DNA from: Ruminococcaceae bacterium UBA5396
GTDB lineage: Bacteria > Bacillota > Clostridia > Oscillospirales > Acutalibacteraceae
DNA length: 11,013 nucleotides
Assembly: GCA_002410715.1 (NCBI GenBank)
Contig: DHOG01000017.1
Location: forward strand, 1-11,013
Reading direction: 5' to 3'
The translations under genes were made by a program, and so were the position numbers. Shown one piece after another: positions 1 to 7,999 of the stretch. The first letter of the stretch is position 1. Every line of letters begins with the position of its first letter. The notes under the pieces were generated by a model that saw only the letters and a list, made by a program, of their open reading frames with translations, was not told the origin of the DNA and searched no databases.

Positions 1-97
1 ATTATGAGTTAGTAGTAACAATATTCTTTGAGGACCGATTTCTCGAAAAGTCCACGTCATAAAGCGAGGGCTGCCCTCGGACCCCCTGAGTTTATCA

Positions 98-424
98 ATG
101 TCGGATTATTCCATTTACACAGAACGCAGGACACTCTCCAATAAGCGGCGTTGCAACACCTGCAACCTATGCAACTCGCTCTGTCCTGATTTTGTTGAAG
201 AGCATTTCCGGCGGCTGACTGCGCCTCCTTATGTCTGCAACGGCAGCGAAATCGAGCACAGCTGTACACTAGGAAAAAGTATTATCTTCACAGATCTGTC
301 TGGGTTGCTTACAAGGAAGTGCTTAGCCAGTCCAGAGCTGGCGTAAACATTTCTCGGAAAAACTGCTCCGCCTAACAAATTCATCAGCCCATTGATCCAA
401 AATAGTCAGTCAATCCACCATACT
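98..424 (+). pseudogene. IS30-family transposase remnant
   Basis: Degraded fragment of an IS30-like DDE transposase, the only convincing plus-strand coding signal in the window. The first frame reads from about base 98 and carries the Cys-rich segment typical of clostridial IS30 transposases (RRCNTCNLCNSLCPDFVEEH, then APPYVCNG and CTL). The frame then breaks near base 272: EKKYYLHRS and KEVLSQSRAGVNIS read on in a second frame to about 360, and NKFISPLIQNSQSIHH reads in a third frame from about 374. This order matches the family (Cys-rich N-terminal half, then the SPLI...QS.HH stretch before the catalytic core). The whole catalytic DDE domain is missing, as is the extreme N-terminus. No terminal inverted repeats were found. 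It cannot be functional and marks past transposition at this edge of the island. The family call is from memory of the motif pattern. Confidence 0.75.
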
Positions 425-439
425 GTCACCTCTTCAAAA

Positions 440-727
440 TCAGTTTAGCCCGGTTGCTGTACTTTTGTTAGTGACAGGAATTACGTTTATCTTTGTAGTA
501 ATATCTGTAAGTAAGCCAGAGAAAAAATCTAAAACCTGGTTATCAACACTTGTTTCATTCTCCGATGCTACACTGTACTGATCTCCAAGGGCAAAGCCAA
601 TTATTTCGTAAATTTCCTCAGCGGCGATACTTCTGCTTTGCGCATCAATAATATGTTTTTCTTCATCATTGACGAGAATCCTTATGGATTTATCTGCGTT
701 CATAATTAGTTTAATTATTTTTTCCAT
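440..727 (-). CDS. Small hypothetical protein, overlaps 3' end of TrlF-like gene
   Basis: A 95-residue acidic protein that I do not recognise. Its ATG lies inside the last codons of the upstream TrlF-like gene, giving a 17-base overlap, and AAAGG sits just upstream of the ATG, so translation is probably coupled. No signal peptide or transmembrane segment is visible; it should be cytoplasmic. The middle (DAQSRSIAAEEIYEIIGFAL) looks helical, and the C-terminal third (LLTDITTKINVIPV) alternates hydrophobic and polar residues. The overlap suggests a partner or modulator of the PHP-ATPase, but this rests on gene position only. A later in-frame ATG (residue 9) has a weaker ribosome site. No terminator is evident after its stop; the IS30 remnant follows within 20 bases on the opposite strand. 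Confidence 0.65.
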   Translation of the reverse strand: MEKIIKLIMNADKSIRILVNDEEKHIIDAQSRSIAAEEIYEIIGFALGDQYSVASENETSVDNQVLDFFSGLLTDITTKINVIPVTNKSTATGLN

Positions 728-3026
728 AAACCTTTAGCCTCTTTTCTATAGTTTCTTTTCCGCCATCCATATTCTTTGCAATAAGGTCAAGAATATCGGT
801 TTGTTCGTCTTCATACTCTAAACACCCGTTACTAGTTGAAATTTCTCCGCTGTTATTCTTAACGAAAATTACATTATCGACATCCAAATTAACAACTAAT
901 AGTGGGTTATGAGTCACAAAAATAATTTGCTTTTCATCTCGAATAGCATTGAAATATCCGATCAGCTTTTTACTAACGTTATTATTAGATATGTTATCTT
1001 CCGGCTGGTCTACTATTAAAACTCTCCAGTCCTGATCGTCCTGCGTGAAGAACTTATAATAAGATAATGACATTTCTCCAAGCGTATTGCCAATCTGCTG
1101 ATCTGTTCCGTCCATTATGTAGTCATTTGTCTTTATTGCATCTGCAATGAATTTTTCAAAATTTCCCGTCCACTTTGCGTTGATATCTGCAATAGAAGTA
1201 CACCCCATTATCGCGTTTGAAAACGACTCGAAAGAGTTCACTTCTTGTATTTTTGGAAGGCTTCGATACTCCTTTATAAACATTTTGGTATAAAAGCTAT
1301 CCAACATAGAAATCCCATTATATGCAGCCTCACGGTTAAAATAAAATCCTTGCTTCGGGTTCTTAGTTGCTCCTTCTAAAATGGGAGGGACAGTAGGCCA
1401 TTCAGTATCCATCACTGAAGCTTTTACTGCCACTACAACAGCGTCTATCAACTGCCTCTTTTTCTTGCCATACTCTTTAATCTCTCGATCTTTTGCGGAT
1501 GAGTTTTCCTTTACCTTCCTTAAATAATCATCTACGGAACCATGTATTATATTCTTGACCGTTGCCTCATGGTTTGCTGTATTCCACTTACGATCAACAT
1601 CATCGCTTATCGACTTCAACTCATTAACAGCTCGTTCCAACTGGTCCTTGTATTGCTCGAAATAAACATCTTTTAATAACGCGCTTACCTTATTCAATAA
1701 ACTGTTAATTTCTTTATGTGCCTTTTCATGTGGGTTATCTGTGCTTTCAAAGTTTTCATTACCCGTAATGTCAATATAGTAATTCCTCGCGACCATCCCA
1801 TCTTCAAAGGTGATGGTATGCTTAGAAAGCGAATTTATTGCTTCTTGTTTCTTAATGAGCGCCTCTATTCCTTCTTTCAAAACACGGGAATATTTAGAAT
1901 ATGCCTCTTTGAACGGCAAGCAATCCAATTCCTTAAAGTTTGTCTCATCGCCAGCGGAAAACAATGTTTTTTCATTGAATTTTTTTATTATTTGTCCTTG
2001 CTCAATATATCTAACCTTTTGGGGGTCAACAGAATTATTTGCCTTAAGTACATTGTCACTTACAAGTCTTTTTACATGCGCTTCTGATGTTTTTCCGTTG
2101 AGCAATTTCAATAATGTGGTTTTGCCAGACCCGTTTTCGCCGATAATTGCGTTTATCCCATTTACAAGAGGAAGCCGCTGACCTTTTATTTCTATACTGT
2201 CAATAATACTTGTGTTGTTATTTTCACTGCAATTAAACCTTGTTTCTGGAGAAGTAACCGCCATAAGCAAGCCTTTAAAAGTAGGAAGTATTTTTGCCTT
2301 AGAATGATAGAAGTCTTTATTTTGATTTTTACAATCATGATATGGATAACAAGACCAATCGTGGCAGTCACTTCCCGAAAAAAGTGTGGTGGGCAGCGAT
2401 AGTTCTTTCAAATTACTAAGCAGTATGCCCTCGACCTTTGGTTTTTGAAATTCAAGTGCATTTATGTAACCAACCCTGATGATTTGCTCAACATTACTTG
2501 CCGAATCGCTTAGCGAATTGTGGTTACCACTTTGATTGTAGATATCTTTTCTCTGCGACGCAATTAAAACTGTATTCAGCCTAATAGCTTTTAAAATGTC
2601 CTCGAAATCTTTTTTTGAATATGCTCCTTTCGCATCTGTCAATAGATTGGTTTGCAGCCCAGATTTAATTTGTTCAAACTTAACAGTTTCATTGTTCGCA
2701 TCAAATATTGCTATAATATGGCATTTACCCATTCCCTCATCAACAATAACATCAAACTCTACTCCAGCCAAGACGGCCTTAACATTGGGGTATTTATGGT
2801 CATCTTGCGCTAATATGCTGTTGATTTCATTATAAAGCTCTGGATCAAAACGGTTATGGTCTGTTATTGAAAATAATGCCACATTACACTCGTTAAGTTG
2901 AGAGAGAAGCACTCCGAGGTTATCTTTAGTAGATTGATCAACAATGCTTACACTTTCCTTGTATTCGCTTGCCTTTGAGTGAATATGTAAATCAAACTTT
3001 ATGACCGTATTTAACACATTTCCCAC
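711..3026 (-). CDS. TrlF-family PHP-domain / ABC-type ATPase fusion protein
   Basis: A 771-residue two-domain protein. The N-terminal PHP phosphoesterase domain has the expected metal ligands: H14-x-H16 (DLHIH), D56-H57-N58 (ITDHN), E90 (GVEFD), H103, and D220-x-H222 (SGSDCHD). A short linker leads to an ABC/SMC-type ATPase with Walker A at 296-304 (GENGSGKTT), a helical coiled-coil-like insert of roughly residues 360-540, a degenerate signature LGEMSLSYY, Walker B with D673 (VLIVDQPED) and a switch histidine (FVTHNP). This layout matches the TrlF family (PHP N-terminus plus AAA/ABC-like ATPase), thought to act in defence through ATP-gated nucleic-acid or nucleotide hydrolysis; the substrate is not shown by the sequence. 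The start is GTG, preceded by GGGAGG eight bases upstream. It is followed by an overlapping small ORF. Its base composition is clearly AT-richer than that of the GIY-YIG helicase gene, suggesting separate acquisition. All key residues are present, so it is probably active. Confidence 0.88.
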   Translation of the reverse strand: MGNVLNTVIKFDLHIHSKASEYKESVSIVDQSTKDNLGVLLSQLNECNVALFSITDHNRFDPELYNEINSILAQDDHKYPNVKAVLAGVEFDVIVDEGMGKCHIIAIFDANNETVKFEQIKSGLQTNLLTDAKGAYSKKDFEDILKAIRLNTVLIASQRKDIYNQSGNHNSLSDSASNVEQIIRVGYINALEFQKPKVEGILLSNLKELSLPTTLFSGSDCHDWSCYPYHDCKNQNKDFYHSKAKILPTFKGLLMAVTSPETRFNCSENNNTSIIDSIEIKGQRLPLVNGINAIIGENGSGKTTLLKLLNGKTSEAHVKRLVSDNVLKANNSVDPQKVRYIEQGQIIKKFNEKTLFSAGDETNFKELDCLPFKEAYSKYSRVLKEGIEALIKKQEAINSLSKHTITFEDGMVARNYYIDITGNENFESTDNPHEKAHKEINSLLNKVSALLKDVYFEQYKDQLERAVNELKSISDDVDRKWNTANHEATVKNIIHGSVDDYLRKVKENSSAKDREIKEYGKKKRQLIDAVVVAVKASVMDTEWPTVPPILEGATKNPKQGFYFNREAAYNGISMLDSFYTKMFIKEYRSLPKIQEVNSFESFSNAIMGCTSIADINAKWTGNFEKFIADAIKTNDYIMDGTDQQIGNTLGEMSLSYYKFFTQDDQDWRVLIVDQPEDNISNNNVSKKLIGYFNAIRDEKQIIFVTHNPLLVVNLDVDNVIFVKNNSGEISTSNGCLEYEDEQTDILDLIAKNMDGGKETIEKRLKVYGKNN

Positions 3027-3034
3027 CGTGACAA

Positions 3035-3040
3035 CCTCCC
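3035..3040 (-). promoter_or_regulatory. Ribosome binding site fixing the GTG start of the TrlF-like gene
   Basis: On the minus strand GGGAGG lies eight bases before the GTG at 3024-3026. This near-perfect site supports the non-ATG start over the internal codons. No convincing -35/-10 pair was seen in the 60 bases between it and the hsdR remnant. Confidence 0.75.
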
Positions 3041-3084
3041 TACAAAGTATTTGCTTTTGTCTTGTTTACGCGGCTATACCTCTT

Positions 3085-3600
3085 TTAATTAGTCCCCTCA
3101 ATCAAAGCCCGCAAATTCATAAATACTGCTACATCATCAAACAGCTCACTGATACTACCCTGATCTGTAAATGGGCTTTCCTGTAACACCGACAAATCCT
3201 TCACCATGCCATTTTTTTCGCTACATAGTTTGCACTCTGCCGCACCAAATACATCTGCCCGTTATCCAGTCCAGCGTCATTTAGAAATCGAGAAAAGGCT
3301 TCGTTGGCCGCCTTCTGGCTTAGACCGACTATGGAGCGTGCAAGCCTTCCAGCGGAGGGTTCTCGTATTTGAATGCGTCGAAATCCGCTTCGGACAGTAT
3401 TTATTTATGACGTGTAATCGCTGCTCTACTGCAAAGTTATCATGCGGCAATGCTTTTATCTGGTGCACTAAGTCCTGCACTAGCTCCTTGCGGTAGCCTT
3501 GGAGTACTTCGGTTTGGAATGCAAGTTCTTGCAGCTTTTACACCATTTCCGCTTTTGTGTTGAACATACGCTCCTGTAAGGTAGCGACGGTTCCGGCTTC
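3085..3600 (-). pseudogene. hsdR: Type I restriction enzyme R subunit (hsdR) 3' remnant
   Basis: The minus strand holds several pieces of the C-terminal part of a type I restriction R (HsdR) subunit. From about 3600, ERMFNTKAEMV, an ochre stop (3538-3540), then KLQELAFQTEVLQGYRKELV and IKALPHDNFAVEQ run to about 3397. The frame then shifts to LSEADFDAFKYENP, next to RSIVGLSQKAANEAFSRFLN and AGLDNGQMYLV, and near 3225 to VKDLSVLQESPFTDQG and SELFDDVAVFMNLRALIE, ending at TAA 3085-3087. These match in order the end of HsdR proteins that finish with a conserved KDLSVLQ-type tail. About 170 residues normally between the second and third pieces are missing, as are the whole nuclease and helicase portions. 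The gene is dead. No hsdM or hsdS is in the window. Its ancestral stop lies about 60 bases before the TrlF-like start. Confidence 0.78.
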
Positions 3601-3953
3601 CTTCAGATCCCTCCGTTATCAGCGACGCCCTTGCCTATGGATTGTCTTCCCGTTGGTTAAGCGACAGGGCTTCTTTCAACCCTTCGGCTCAGCAGACATG
3701 CCGGGCAAACAAAACCATTTTGTCGGCGTCAACAAAATGGTTTCTCACGGATGTAAATGCTAAAGTGAATCATCTATTTTGCTAGATCTCGGCAATTAAT
3801 TTTACATCTTACCCCGTTTCCTTTTCCCCAACATAGTGCTTGACTAGATACTCCGACGTTCAGCAATTTTTTGCATCCTAATTCCGCCGGAAGCTCATCC
3901 CCATACTCTCTTCAGTCACATTCCCCATCATAGCTTATTAACTAATCCATTGT
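3601..3953. other. Non-coding spacer downstream of the GIY-YIG helicase gene
   Basis: About 350 bases with no supported gene. The minus strand has a short open run after the helicase stop (around 3780-3900, including ELPAELGCKKLLNVGV), but it has no recognisable family match and is closed by stops. The one clear structure is the perfect inverted repeat at 3712-3743. It may be further decayed hsdR-operon sequence; I cannot confirm this. Confidence 0.5.
3712..3743. repeat. Perfect 12-bp inverted repeat with 8-base loop
   Basis: aaaccattttgt at 3712-3723 is the exact complement of acaaaatggttt at 3732-3743, separated by cggcgtca. It lies about 210 bases past the stop of the GIY-YIG helicase gene. 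On the minus strand the stem is followed by TGTTTGCCC, only weakly T-rich, so a rho-independent terminator for the restriction operon is possible but not clear. It could also be a scar of a small mobile repeat. Confidence 0.6.
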
Positions 3954-6893
3954 TTACTCCACCTGCAGAATACCGTTCTCAAAAGAGCTTGGAAACAGAA
4001 ACGCTTTTTCTGCCTTGCCAAACGCGATATATATTCTTTCGTCTTCAATCTTCACTACTAAGCCATCGCCAAACTTGTTATGGATGACAACCACGCCCGG
4101 TTTCAAGCCGGACAAAACCATCTTCGGCTTTTCCTCTGCCGAGGCGGGGTTGTTAGCTGGCTTCGCGCTTTCCGAGACTTTGGAAAGCGGTAGTTGCGCA
4201 GTTGCTCCTGCCTTGTTCGCGTATGGGGAAGCCGCAAGCTTAGCGGGTAGCTTCATGACTTTGCACGTATCAGTCACGACTTCATCCTCGTTGCCTGTAT
4301 CATCATCGTCCACGTACGCACCGCCAAAGATGGCGTTATCTGGCATATCGTCAAATGCTTGCGTGACTTCGGATATCGAAATCTGCTGTGAGCCAAAAAG
4401 GCGCTCATATTCCTCTCTCGTCAAAACAGTATCATAGCCGCCGACAGCCTCACCCTCATGTTTATCAATGCCGGTGTAAGATAGGCTCGAATCTTCATAA
4501 CGCTTGAACTTATAAACCGCATCGTTCATCAACCCGCCATTGAATACGCCAAGAGACACAAGTAGCTCAAAGTCTTTTACGTCTAGCCCCGTTACCCGTT
4601 TGAATAATGCCGGTTCAAGCTGGGTAATAACGTCTTTCAAGCTGTATTCGCGGAAATCCGTCAAATACATAAATACAGGAATACGCGTTGCAAATTTGAT
4701 TAATTTTTCCTGAATCATCTTGCGCTTGGACTTGTAATCCTTTTCTTCGGCGGAAAGCTCCTTTTTCTCCTTGGGCGTAAGCTTTTCGCCCTTGGCTTTT
4801 GCCTTCTTCACCTTTTCGGAAGCGATAATGATATCATTGATTTCAGCGTTCAAACTGCGGAAGCCCTCAATATTCATCAACGCCCGCATAGCATCCTCGT
4901 TGGCCATGAGGCGGGCCAGTGTGTCATTATCGACATTAACGAGCAATGCGCTTTCCCAACGCCGAGCGAGGAGCGTGGCCGACGTTCCGGCCATTGCGAT
5001 ATCCAGCACATCGCTTGCGTTTATCTGCCTCATGGTACTGCCGTCATAAGCGATGACAGGCAAAAAATTGATAAACTCCGCGACCTTCTTCTCAGGGTTA
5101 CCTTCGTTTACATCAAGCCTGCAACTATAATCGGCAATCTGCCGGAGCGCACGGTCAAGAGCAAAATCAAAAATATAGCACTCATGTTTCATGATCTCGC
5201 GCTTACCCGCGCCAATATCTACTTCCCACGGGCTTTGCACCCGGAAAGCGGCTTGGAAATATGTTTCGGGGCTTGACAGGTTGCGGAGCATGAAAATACC
5301 TGTCCATGGTTTCACTGTCACACCTGTTGTCAGCTTGCCGCAAGTCAGTGTTATCGTCTTTGATTTAAGGGGGTCACGCATGGACTTCTGCACCGGCGCA
5401 AGAGCGTCAACCCCAATGCCAGCACCACTTCCGGCACAGACATTTATCGTATATTCATGGAAGAATGTGTTGTTTTTTCGTTGTATCAAATTACACATGG
5501 CAAAGCATGAAGCCACGTTCGGCAAGAACCATATCGTATGCGTAAGTATCGAAAGCAGGCGGCTATTTGAGTATGGCATTTCCGGCTTTTTCGCGCCGAG
5601 CTTCAAATCATCAGTAGTTGTGCCGAGGTAAGCGCCGCGAATAAGGTCAAGCCATTTCTGGACGTATTCCTCATACTTAAATTTCGCTTGGTCATTCCTT
5701 CCCTCTGCGGAAAAGAACGCGTTGAGGTCAAACTCGTCAAATTCGCCTTGCATAGCGATTTGCCGTATACTGTCAGGGATTTTATAGGTCATCATCACCA
5801 TGCGCGGCAAAGCGGCATAGGGATTATCGGGCGGCTCTGTCCAGTTTTCCTTGGCTCTCTGTTCATCAGAATATGTCCAGTTATAAATCTGATCTTCTAT
5901 AAATTCGCCGGAGTTGATCGCCCGAAAGGGCGTACCCGATAAGTACAAATAACGTGGCGTGGTAATTGGTAGCCATGTTTCGTTGATGGCGTTGCCTTCT
6001 TCATCTTTCGCGTATTTTTCCAAGTCAAGGGCCTCGTAATCGTCTTCGTCGCCCATTTCAAAGAGCTTTTGGGCATTTTCGCGCCACGCTCCGAAATGGT
6101 ACTCGTCAAAGACAACCAAATCCCAGTTCGTAGTATGTACCCACTCATTTTTCGATTTTATGCCGCCCGAATCGTTCGTGCCGAGATAATCCTGAAATGA
6201 GCCGAAGCAGACAACAGGTCTTGACTTATCAGCGATTTCCCATGTTAAATCCGATGTGCGGCTGATGAATTGCCATCCCTCAAAGTCAACGTGGGTTTTT
6301 AGATCTTCCTCCCACGCACTTAGAACGGCTGGTTTGAATGTTAAAATAAGTATCTTTGACAGGCCCATGCGCTTTGCAAGCTGATAAGACGCAAAGGTTT
6401 TTCCGAAACGCATTTTCGCGTTCCATAGAAACTTGCCTGAGCGTGTCCCTTTCTCTTTCGCAGCAAACTTGAAATACTCAATCGTTTTACTTACCGCTTC
6501 TTCCTGCTCCGGGCGCATGGAGAAATCGCGGGTACGATTCTCAATATTTTCCTTTCTATCCCGAACGGCGATATAGGCCGCCTGTAAGTCCTTGACCGCG
6601 CAGCGAAACCACTCGCCACCCTCGCCGGGAAGGCCGCGCTTTGCAAGGGCGCGGTGCACATCGTGATCGGTGAAATTCCCGCCGTCCGAATACATAGCCG
6701 ATTCCGCGAAAACGATGCGGTATGGAACCTTCCCATCCGGGCGCTTTGTAGGGTATTGCTGCGCTACGCGCTGTTCGACGTCTATTGTCGTATAGCCGAC
6801 TTTAAGCAAGCCCCGATATTCGGGGTTGTTGTCCTCGTAAGCATATATCATCGGCTGTGTTTCTGGCCGAAGCGGAAAAAATTCTTTACTCAT
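3954..6893 (-). CDS. GIY-YIG (T5orf172) nuclease-SF2 helicase, putative restriction subunit
   Basis: A 979-residue protein. Residues 15-97 form a T5orf172-type GIY-YIG domain: IYAY (16-19), KVGYT (31-35), R42, H80 and E94-W95-F96. An SF2 helicase follows: MRPEQEEAV (126-134), motif I NAKMRFGKT (158-166), motif II DEYH (263-266), motif III LSGTPF (318-323), TTGVTV, and a motif VI-like QAAFRVQSPW near residue 550. A Lys/Glu-rich helical stretch lies near 715-750. The last 45 residues (VVVIHNKFGDGLVV...) resemble the small barrel found at the C-terminus of some helicases. It probably translocates on DNA and cuts it as the restriction component for the methyltransferases encoded upstream. I prefer the ATG at 6891-6893, which has GAGG eight bases upstream, over a TTG at 6978-6980: the 29 residues before the ATG are the leftover tail of a RhuM pseudogene. 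Cut site and cofactors cannot be read from sequence. Confidence 0.87.
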   Translation of the reverse strand: MSKEFFPLRPETQPMIYAYEDNNPEYRGLLKVGYTTIDVEQRVAQQYPTKRPDGKVPYRIVFAESAMYSDGGNFTDHDVHRALAKRGLPGEGGEWFRCAVKDLQAAYIAVRDRKENIENRTRDFSMRPEQEEAVSKTIEYFKFAAKEKGTRSGKFLWNAKMRFGKTFASYQLAKRMGLSKILILTFKPAVLSAWEEDLKTHVDFEGWQFISRTSDLTWEIADKSRPVVCFGSFQDYLGTNDSGGIKSKNEWVHTTNWDLVVFDEYHFGAWRENAQKLFEMGDEDDYEALDLEKYAKDEEGNAINETWLPITTPRYLYLSGTPFRAINSGEFIEDQIYNWTYSDEQRAKENWTEPPDNPYAALPRMVMMTYKIPDSIRQIAMQGEFDEFDLNAFFSAEGRNDQAKFKYEEYVQKWLDLIRGAYLGTTTDDLKLGAKKPEMPYSNSRLLSILTHTIWFLPNVASCFAMCNLIQRKNNTFFHEYTINVCAGSGAGIGVDALAPVQKSMRDPLKSKTITLTCGKLTTGVTVKPWTGIFMLRNLSSPETYFQAAFRVQSPWEVDIGAGKREIMKHECYIFDFALDRALRQIADYSCRLDVNEGNPEKKVAEFINFLPVIAYDGSTMRQINASDVLDIAMAGTSATLLARRWESALLVNVDNDTLARLMANEDAMRALMNIEGFRSLNAEINDIIIASEKVKKAKAKGEKLTPKEKKELSAEEKDYKSKRKMIQEKLIKFATRIPVFMYLTDFREYSLKDVITQLEPALFKRVTGLDVKDFELLVSLGVFNGGLMNDAVYKFKRYEDSSLSYTGIDKHEGEAVGGYDTVLTREEYERLFGSQQISISEVTQAFDDMPDNAIFGGAYVDDDDTGNEDEVVTDTCKVMKLPAKLAASPYANKAGATAQLPLSKVSESAKPANNPASAEEKPKMVLSGLKPGVVVIHNKFGDGLVVKIEDERIYIAFGKAEKAFLFPSSFENGILQVE

Positions 6894-6901
6894 TGTTGCT
6901 A

Positions 6902-6905
6902 CCTC
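6902..6905 (-). promoter_or_regulatory. Ribosome binding site deciding the start of the GIY-YIG helicase
   Basis: GAGG on the minus strand, eight bases before ATG 6891-6893. It overlaps the ancestral TGA stop of the rhuM pseudogene (6904-6906), as expected for two adjacent, translationally coupled genes. This argues that translation starts here and not at the upstream TTG. Confidence 0.7.
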
Positions 6906-7884
6906 ACGCTTTGAGTTTTTTTGCATTTCGCGCAGGGATTCGAGATACGCCTTTTCCACATCTTTCAAATCGTCTGCCAACTGTGCGCGATGGGCATCGT
7001 ATTAGCGGTGCACTTTTTCCTCTGCTTCTATGTGGCTCACAGAACCTGCGCCTTCCAAAACTCCGACCCCGAAGTCGCGCGAAAATTTATCCAAGGTCTC
7101 AAGCCAGTCGCGCATATTCATCGGTTCGTGCATCTCGATTTTCAACTCTGCCATATCGAAAAAGGCGTTGACCATGCGACCCAGAACGAACAAATCCTTT
7201 TCATTCATATAATTAATTCTTTGCCACGGCAACCTCGCTCTTAATCGGATGACTGCCCTTGAACACAGTCAATCCCATAAAGGGCAAGTTGACATTAGCA
7301 CGATTAAAGACCATCTCGCTTGCTGCATGTCCAATAACGACGTAATGTAGCTTGTTTTGCACGTTCTTGAAAATTCAATTGTTTCGGGCATGGTGGCGTC
7401 ATAATCCAGACTTGTGGCGTATAAATCGAGGACTTGCCGTGTATGTCCTTCTCGCTGGAGCGGAGATCGCGGGTGCGTTCCAAAAGTCCTTTCCAGTCCC
7501 CCTCCCATGTTCCTTAGGAAGTCGTCGTCTATCGCAAAGCCCTTTTGCAGGTGTTCGTGCAAAAACGGTCGTAGCCCACTGGCGAAAATGCCTACCGCGC
7601 GGAGACTTTATGCGATAGCCGATCGCGAGAATCACGTCGAGTGCATAAAACGTCACTAGCTTATCAGAATTTGCAATTTGCATATTTCGCAAATTGCTTT
7701 TTTCGTCTACCTCAACCTCTTCGAATATGTTCTTGACGTGTCGCGAAATAACACTGACATCACGCCCGAACAACTACGCCATCTGTGCTTGGCTGAGCCA
7801 AAGCGTCTCGCCTTGTATACGCACATCGATTTTTGCCTTACCGTTGGCGGTCTGGTAGATGATGATTTCCAGTTTATTAATCAT
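6904..7884 (-). pseudogene. rhuM: RhuM-family protein, full-length but multiply broken
   Basis: A complete RhuM-family gene in pieces. It starts at ATG 7882-7884 behind GAGGGA and reads MINKLEIIIYQTANGKAKID, TLWLSQAQMA, then an amber stop (7774-7776), then LFGRDVSVISRHVKNIFEE, YALDVILAIGYRIKSPRG and FRQWATTV. A frame change in a T run near 7561 leads to HEHLQKGFAIDDDFLRNMGG. Another at a G run gives LLERTRDLRSSEKD, another RQVLDLYATSLDYDA, another KNVQNKLHYVVIGHAASEMV and FMGLTVFKGSHP. A repeat of AATT near 7210 shifts into YMNEKDLFVLGRMVNAFFDM and VLEGAGSVSHIEAEEKVHR, then an ochre stop (7002-7004), then DVEKAYLESLREMQK. One more A in the A-run near 6918 would give LKA and the TGA at 6904-6906. 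RhuM proteins are widespread accessory proteins of unclear biochemical function, often beside restriction genes. This copy cannot make an intact product. Confidence 0.85.
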
Positions 7885-7965
7885 ATCTTCCCTCGTTTTG
7901 AACTATAAAGTATTTCTTAATAGTTGCACTGCATTCGAGTCCGTTGTCCTCGTAAACTTAGCCAT
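7877..7965 (-). pseudogene. Short frameshifted ORF upstream of the rhuM pseudogene
   Basis: ATG 7963-7965 is preceded by GAGG at a good distance and reads MAK. After one missing base the frame continues VYEDNGLECSATIKKYFIVQ and NEGRYD to TAA 7877-7879. The stop overlaps the ATG of the following rhuM pseudogene by eight bases, as in the other couplings of this operon. With one base restored it would be a 29-30-residue peptide. SATIKKY..VQNEG resembles a segment found near the N-terminus of RhuM proteins, so it may instead be a scrap of another rhuM copy. I cannot decide between a small gene and a fragment. Confidence 0.4.
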
Positions 7966-7999
7966 CACTTTCGCCTCTAAAATCAGCTATTGCCTGTTG

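Noticed and set aside
361..447. Minus-strand reading after the small ORF (ATG with GAGGTGAC upstream, then MVD-stop-LTILDQWADE)
   Set aside because: It is interrupted by a stop and is antisense to a recognisable IS30 segment, so the ribosome-like site is probably chance.
3206..3496. Plus-strand open frame in the spacer between TrlF and the helicase gene
   Set aside because: It is antisense to the hsdR remnant, has a composition unlike a real protein and no family features.
4015..6148. Several plus-strand and alternate-frame ORFs within the helicase gene
   Set aside because: They lie wholly inside a long gene with clear helicase motifs, lack ribosome sites and family motifs, and are shadows.
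6981..7001. Extending the GIY-YIG helicase upstream of 6893, through the TTG at 6980
   Set aside because: The extra residues match the C-terminal tail of RhuM, the TTG has no good ribosome site, and ATG 6893 has GAGG at ideal spacing.
7002..7232. A separate 76-residue gene between the helicase and the rhuM region
   Set aside because: Its sequence is the RhuM C-terminal part, in frame with the tail beyond the ochre stop; it is a piece of the pseudogene and not an independent gene.
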